Positions 5,504 to 7,325 of a stretch of 7,325 bases of DNA are shown here, piece by piece. The notes under the pieces are model-generated. The model saw nothing but the letters and a program-made list of their open reading frames with translations, searched no databases and had not been told where the DNA came from. Location: assembly GCA_964359435.1 (NCBI GenBank), contig CAYHSY010000043.1, positions 1-7,325 on the forward strand, read 5' to 3'. Position 1 is the stretch's first letter. Every line of letters starts with the position of its first letter. A program made the translations under genes and the position numbers. This DNA is from CAYHSY01 sp964359435 (GTDB lineage: Bacteria; Patescibacteriota; Minisyncoccia; UBA6257; JAUSGH01).

Positions 5504-5770
5504 ATGAAGTCTTGGAATGATCTGAACGGAAAATACCTGGATCAACTCGCGGAACGCAAAAAAACTTCTCGAGTACACAGCGAATTTCAATTAATCGGCT
5601 TGGAAATCGCCCAAATCTTGGACGACGCCAAGCATAAAAGTCTATACATCCGATTGGCTAAACGCTACGGCAAAGAAAAACTTTTACCAATGGCCAAATC
5701 CGTGGCCGAAAGAAAAGATATCAGGAACAAAGGCGCGTATTTTATGAAAATCCTGCACAGCGAAAAATAA
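5504..5770 (+). CDS. Conserved-looking 88-aa protein of unknown function, upstream of def
   Basis: A soluble, charged, mostly helical protein (pI likely basic: many K and R). Visible features are HSEFQLIGLEIAQIL (25-39), KHKSLYIRLAKRYGKEKLL (43-61) and a C-terminal block AKSVAERKDIRNKGAYFMKIL (64-84), which looks like the conserved part. No catalytic motif, membrane segment or signal peptide is seen. I recall similar short proteins as hypotheticals in Parcubacteria, but cannot verify this here. It heads an operon: def begins six bases after its stop, with fmt next, so a role in nascent-protein processing or another ribosome-linked job is a reasonable guess only. The start ATG follows a good promoter; no Shine-Dalgarno site precedes it. 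Confidence 0.8.
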   Translation: MKSWNDLNGKYLDQLAERKKTSRVHSEFQLIGLEIAQILDDAKHKSLYIRLAKRYGKEKLLPMAKSVAERKDIRNKGAYFMKILHSEK

Positions 5771-5776
5771 ACCCTT

Positions 5777-6247
5777 ATGCAAATCATCACCATTCCGGAA
5801 CACGAGAAATTCTTGCGCAAAAAAACCGCGGCTTTTGATTTTTCCAAATACGCCAGACAAGAAATCGACATACTCATCAAAGAAATGCGGACTGCCATGA
5901 AACTGGCCGAAGGCGTGGGCCTGGCCGCCAATCAGGTCGGCCTGAACATCGCCGTTTTTGTGGCACAAGTGGAAAATAAATTTTACGCGATTTTTAACCC
6001 GGAACTTTCCGAACTCTCGAAAAATACCATCACCAGCGACGAAGGATGTTTGAGCGTGCCCGAAAAATACGGCCCCACTCCCCGCGCCGAACGAGTGGTG
6101 CTGAAGGGCTTTGATAAACACAACCGCCCCGTAAAAATTAAGGCCTGGGGACTTTTAGCCCGCGTTTTCCAGCACGAAGTCGGCCACCTCAATGGCAAAC
6201 TCTTTGTTGATGTTGCCGAAAATCTTTACGAAGTAAAAAACAAATAA
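5777..6247 (+). CDS. def: Peptide deformylase
   Basis: A metalloenzyme (normally Fe2+) that removes the formyl group from the N-terminal Met of new proteins at the ribosome exit. All three signature motifs are present: GVGLAANQVG (46-55), EGCLS (89-93, with C91 as metal ligand) and HEVGH (133-137, H133 and H137 as ligands, E134 as the catalytic base). In motif three the residue before the second His is Gly, where most deformylases have Asp (HExDH). At 156 aa it is slightly short but complete, with a charged tail. It lies six bases after the 88-aa gene, and its TAA is directly followed by the fmt ATG, so def and fmt are translationally adjacent. No Shine-Dalgarno site is visible. Confidence 0.96.
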   Translation: MQIITIPEHEKFLRKKTAAFDFSKYARQEIDILIKEMRTAMKLAEGVGLAANQVGLNIAVFVAQVENKFYAIFNPELSELSKNTITSDEGCLSVPEKYGPTPRAERVVLKGFDKHNRPVKIKAWGLLARVFQHEVGHLNGKLFVDVAENLYEVKNK

Positions 6248-7081
6248 ATGCGCTACGCTTTTTTCGGCACTCCTCGCTTTGCGGCTATGGTTCTGGAAGA
6301 ACTCATCGCCGCCAAACTGCCGCCAATTTTGGTGGTCGCGAATCCCGACCGGCCGGCCGGGCGTAAAAAAATCCTGACGCCGCCTCCAACCAAGACCTTG
6401 GCACAAGAATACGGTATTCCGGTCTGGCAACCGGAAAAACTGGAAGTCGAAAACTGGAAGTCGGAAGCTCGCAAACTCGACGGCCTAGAATGCGCGGTTG
6501 TCGCGGCCTATAATAAAATTCTTAAAAAAGAAATCTTGGAATCTCTGCCCACCAAGTTCATAGGCGTCCATCCTTCGCTTCTCCCCAAATACCGGGGCGC
6601 GAGCCCCATTCAATCGGCGCTTTTAGCCGGAGAAAAAGAAAGCGGGGTTACCATTTTCATATTGGACGAAGGCGTGGATCACGGCCCGACTTTAGGACAA
6701 ACGCGTTTTAATCTCGATCCCGAAACCGGGTATCTGGCCTTAGAAGAAACTTTGGCCCGCGCCGGCGGCCGCTTGCTCGCGGAACTTATGCCTCTATATA
6801 TTGAAGGCAAAACCCAACCAATGGTTCAAAACCACATCGAAGCCACTTTTACGAAAAAATTTGAAACTATTGACGGGTTAGTGGATTTGCAAAAAGACGC
6901 GCCGGAAATCATTTACCGCAAAATAAAAGCTCTAAACCCCGAGCCGGGTGTTTATGCTCTCATAAACGGAATCCGTACCAAACTGCTGGAAGCCAAGTTG
7001 GCGGAAGGGAAAATTTGCGTAACTAAAATCCAGGAAGCCGGCAAAACCCCGCGACCGGCAAATATAGTTTTGAATGGATAA
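6248..7081 (+). CDS. fmt: Methionyl-tRNA formyltransferase with an altered catalytic Asn
   Basis: Transfers a formyl group from 10-formyl-tetrahydrofolate to Met-tRNA(fMet) for translation initiation. Family marks: FFGTPRFA (5-12), VVANPDRPAGRKK (29-41) with TPPPTKTLA, HPSLLPKYRGASPIQSALLAGE (108-129), GVTIFILDEGVDHGP (133-147), then a linker and a reduced C-terminal domain (about 200-277). At 277 aa it is shorter than the 315-aa E. coli enzyme, mainly in the C-terminal tRNA-binding domain. His108 and Asp144 of the active site are kept at the same numbers as in E. coli, but Asn106 is Gly (GVH instead of NVH, codon GGC). Either the enzyme works with altered chemistry, or its activity is low. 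The ATG directly follows the def stop codon. The family call is firm, the activity less so. Confidence 0.94.
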   Translation: MRYAFFGTPRFAAMVLEELIAAKLPPILVVANPDRPAGRKKILTPPPTKTLAQEYGIPVWQPEKLEVENWKSEARKLDGLECAVVAAYNKILKKEILESLPTKFIGVHPSLLPKYRGASPIQSALLAGEKESGVTIFILDEGVDHGPTLGQTRFNLDPETGYLALEETLARAGGRLLAELMPLYIEGKTQPMVQNHIEATFTKKFETIDGLVDLQKDAPEIIYRKIKALNPEPGVYALINGIRTKLLEAKLAEGKICVTKIQEAGKTPRPANIVLNG

Positions 7082-7088
7082 TGAGTAT

Positions 7089-7204
7089 TTATTCCTCCTT
7101 TTGAAAAGGAGGTGGTCCGATGTACGTCGGACCGGAGGATTTTTTAAAAAAATCCCTCCCTCCGACAATTGTCGGAGTACTCCCTCTTACAAAGGAAGAA
7201 TAAT
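7089..7204. repeat. Composite palindromic element after fmt
   Basis: The left half (7089-7145) and the reverse complement of the right half (7146-7204) share one layout: an ATT-TTCC-type end, a C/T-rich then G/A-rich stretch, a TCCGA-N6-TCGGA hairpin, GGAGG(G)A, then a T6 or T7 tract at the centre. Inner parts are a 9-bp hairpin (7094-7112), GGTCCGA/TCGGACC (7114-7133), the T6A7 centre (7140-7152) and an 18-base perfect palindrome CTCCGACAATTGTCGGAG (7160-7177). Read inward on either strand, each arm gives a hairpin followed by a T-run, so it can act as a terminator, including for fmt. It resembles a small non-coding mobile or dispersed repeat; no transposase is present. Confidence 0.7.
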
Positions 7205-7208
7205 GCTC

Positions 7209-7238
7209 AACCGCCTCCGATAATTATCGGAGGCGGTT
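7209..7238. repeat. Perfect 30-base palindrome
   Basis: AACCGCCTCCGATAA (7209-7223) is followed directly by its exact reverse complement (7224-7238). Neither strand has a T-run right after it, so it is not a classic terminator. Its middle 16 bases, TCCGATAATTATCGGA, match the palindrome of the neighbouring element except for one symmetric base pair. Confidence 0.85.
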
Positions 7239-7240
7239 CA

Positions 7241-7283
7241 ATAAAAAAGCCCCGATTTCTCCGGAGAGATTTCGGGACTTGGA
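7241..7283 (-). terminator. Rho-independent terminator for a minus-strand gene beyond the right edge
   Basis: On the minus strand AAG-T-CCCGA pairs with TCGGG-G-CTT around an inner palindrome TCTCCGGAGA (7259-7268), followed by a T6 run (complement of A at 7243-7248). The T-run exists only in minus-strand reading, which fixes the direction. Confidence 0.75.
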
Positions 7284-7298
7284 TAATCCGACCAACCA

Positions 7299-7325
7299 CT
7301 ATGCGGCCTTGCGCCGCCGGAAGCC
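7299..7325 (-). CDS. Probable last codons of a minus-strand gene (partial)
   Basis: One minus-strand frame reads GFRRRKAA then TAG (stop at 7299-7301), 16 bases before the start of the terminator stem, which is the normal place for a gene end. Eight residues are too few to name a product; the basic end is compatible with a ribosomal or nucleic-acid-binding protein, or with a positively charged tail after a membrane anchor. Confidence 0.35.
   Translation of the reverse strand, partial: GFRRRKAA

Noticed and set aside
5684..6121. Minus-strand open frame of 145 codons across def
   Set aside because: It lies opposite the unmistakable deformylase gene and has no start signal or recognisable motif; it is a shadow of codon bias.
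7089..7238. Palindromes after fmt as an insertion sequence or tRNA gene
   Set aside because: No transposase frame lies in or next to it, and no cloverleaf or CCA-type features are found; hairpins alone do not support either call.

Overview
The window looks like a piece of a Candidate Phyla Radiation (Patescibacteria) chromosome, most likely a Parcubacteria-type lineage. That placement is an inference. It rests on compact housekeeping genes with little spacing, weak or absent Shine-Dalgarno sites at most starts, divergent short versions of universal enzymes (phosphoglycerate kinase, methionyl-tRNA formyltransferase, L27), and small conserved proteins that resemble CPR hypotheticals. No plasmid, phage, transposase, CRISPR or RNA gene is visible.

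Layout from left to right: (1) the 5' part of phosphoglycerate kinase (pgk) on the minus strand, running off the left edge; (2) a 158-bp gap with two inverted clusters of a degenerate 7-base repeat; (3) a type II NADH dehydrogenase-like flavoprotein (ndh, plus) ending in a bidirectional terminator; (4) two adjacent minus-strand genes for tiny two-helix membrane proteins, with their own promoter and visible Shine-Dalgarno sites; (5) a 52-residue single-span membrane protein (minus), divergent from rpmA; (6) ribosomal protein L27 (rpmA, plus) behind a perfect-consensus sigma70-type promoter, facing ribosomal protein L9 (rplI, minus) across a shared 15-bp hairpin terminator; (7) an S41 carboxyl-terminal processing protease (minus) and an RNA 2',3'-cyclic phosphodiesterase (thpR, minus), each with its own -10 box at or almost at the start codon; (8) a plus-strand operon of a conserved-looking 88-aa protein, peptide deformylase (def) and methionyl-tRNA formyltransferase (fmt), the last two being the add/remove pair of the N-formyl-methionine cycle; (9) a 244-bp right end packed with palindromes, a minus-strand terminator and probably the last codons of a minus-strand gene.

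Most of the window is translation and envelope housekeeping. The points worth a second look are: the catalytic Asn106 of Fmt replaced by Gly; the quinone-contact motif of the NDH-2-like enzyme degraded; a symmetric composite palindromic element followed by a related 30-bp palindrome, all sharing TCCGA-N6-TCGGA units with paired changes that keep symmetry; inverted heptamer arrays upstream of pgk and ndh; and several transcripts predicted to be leaderless. I do not see a complete new multi-gene system.
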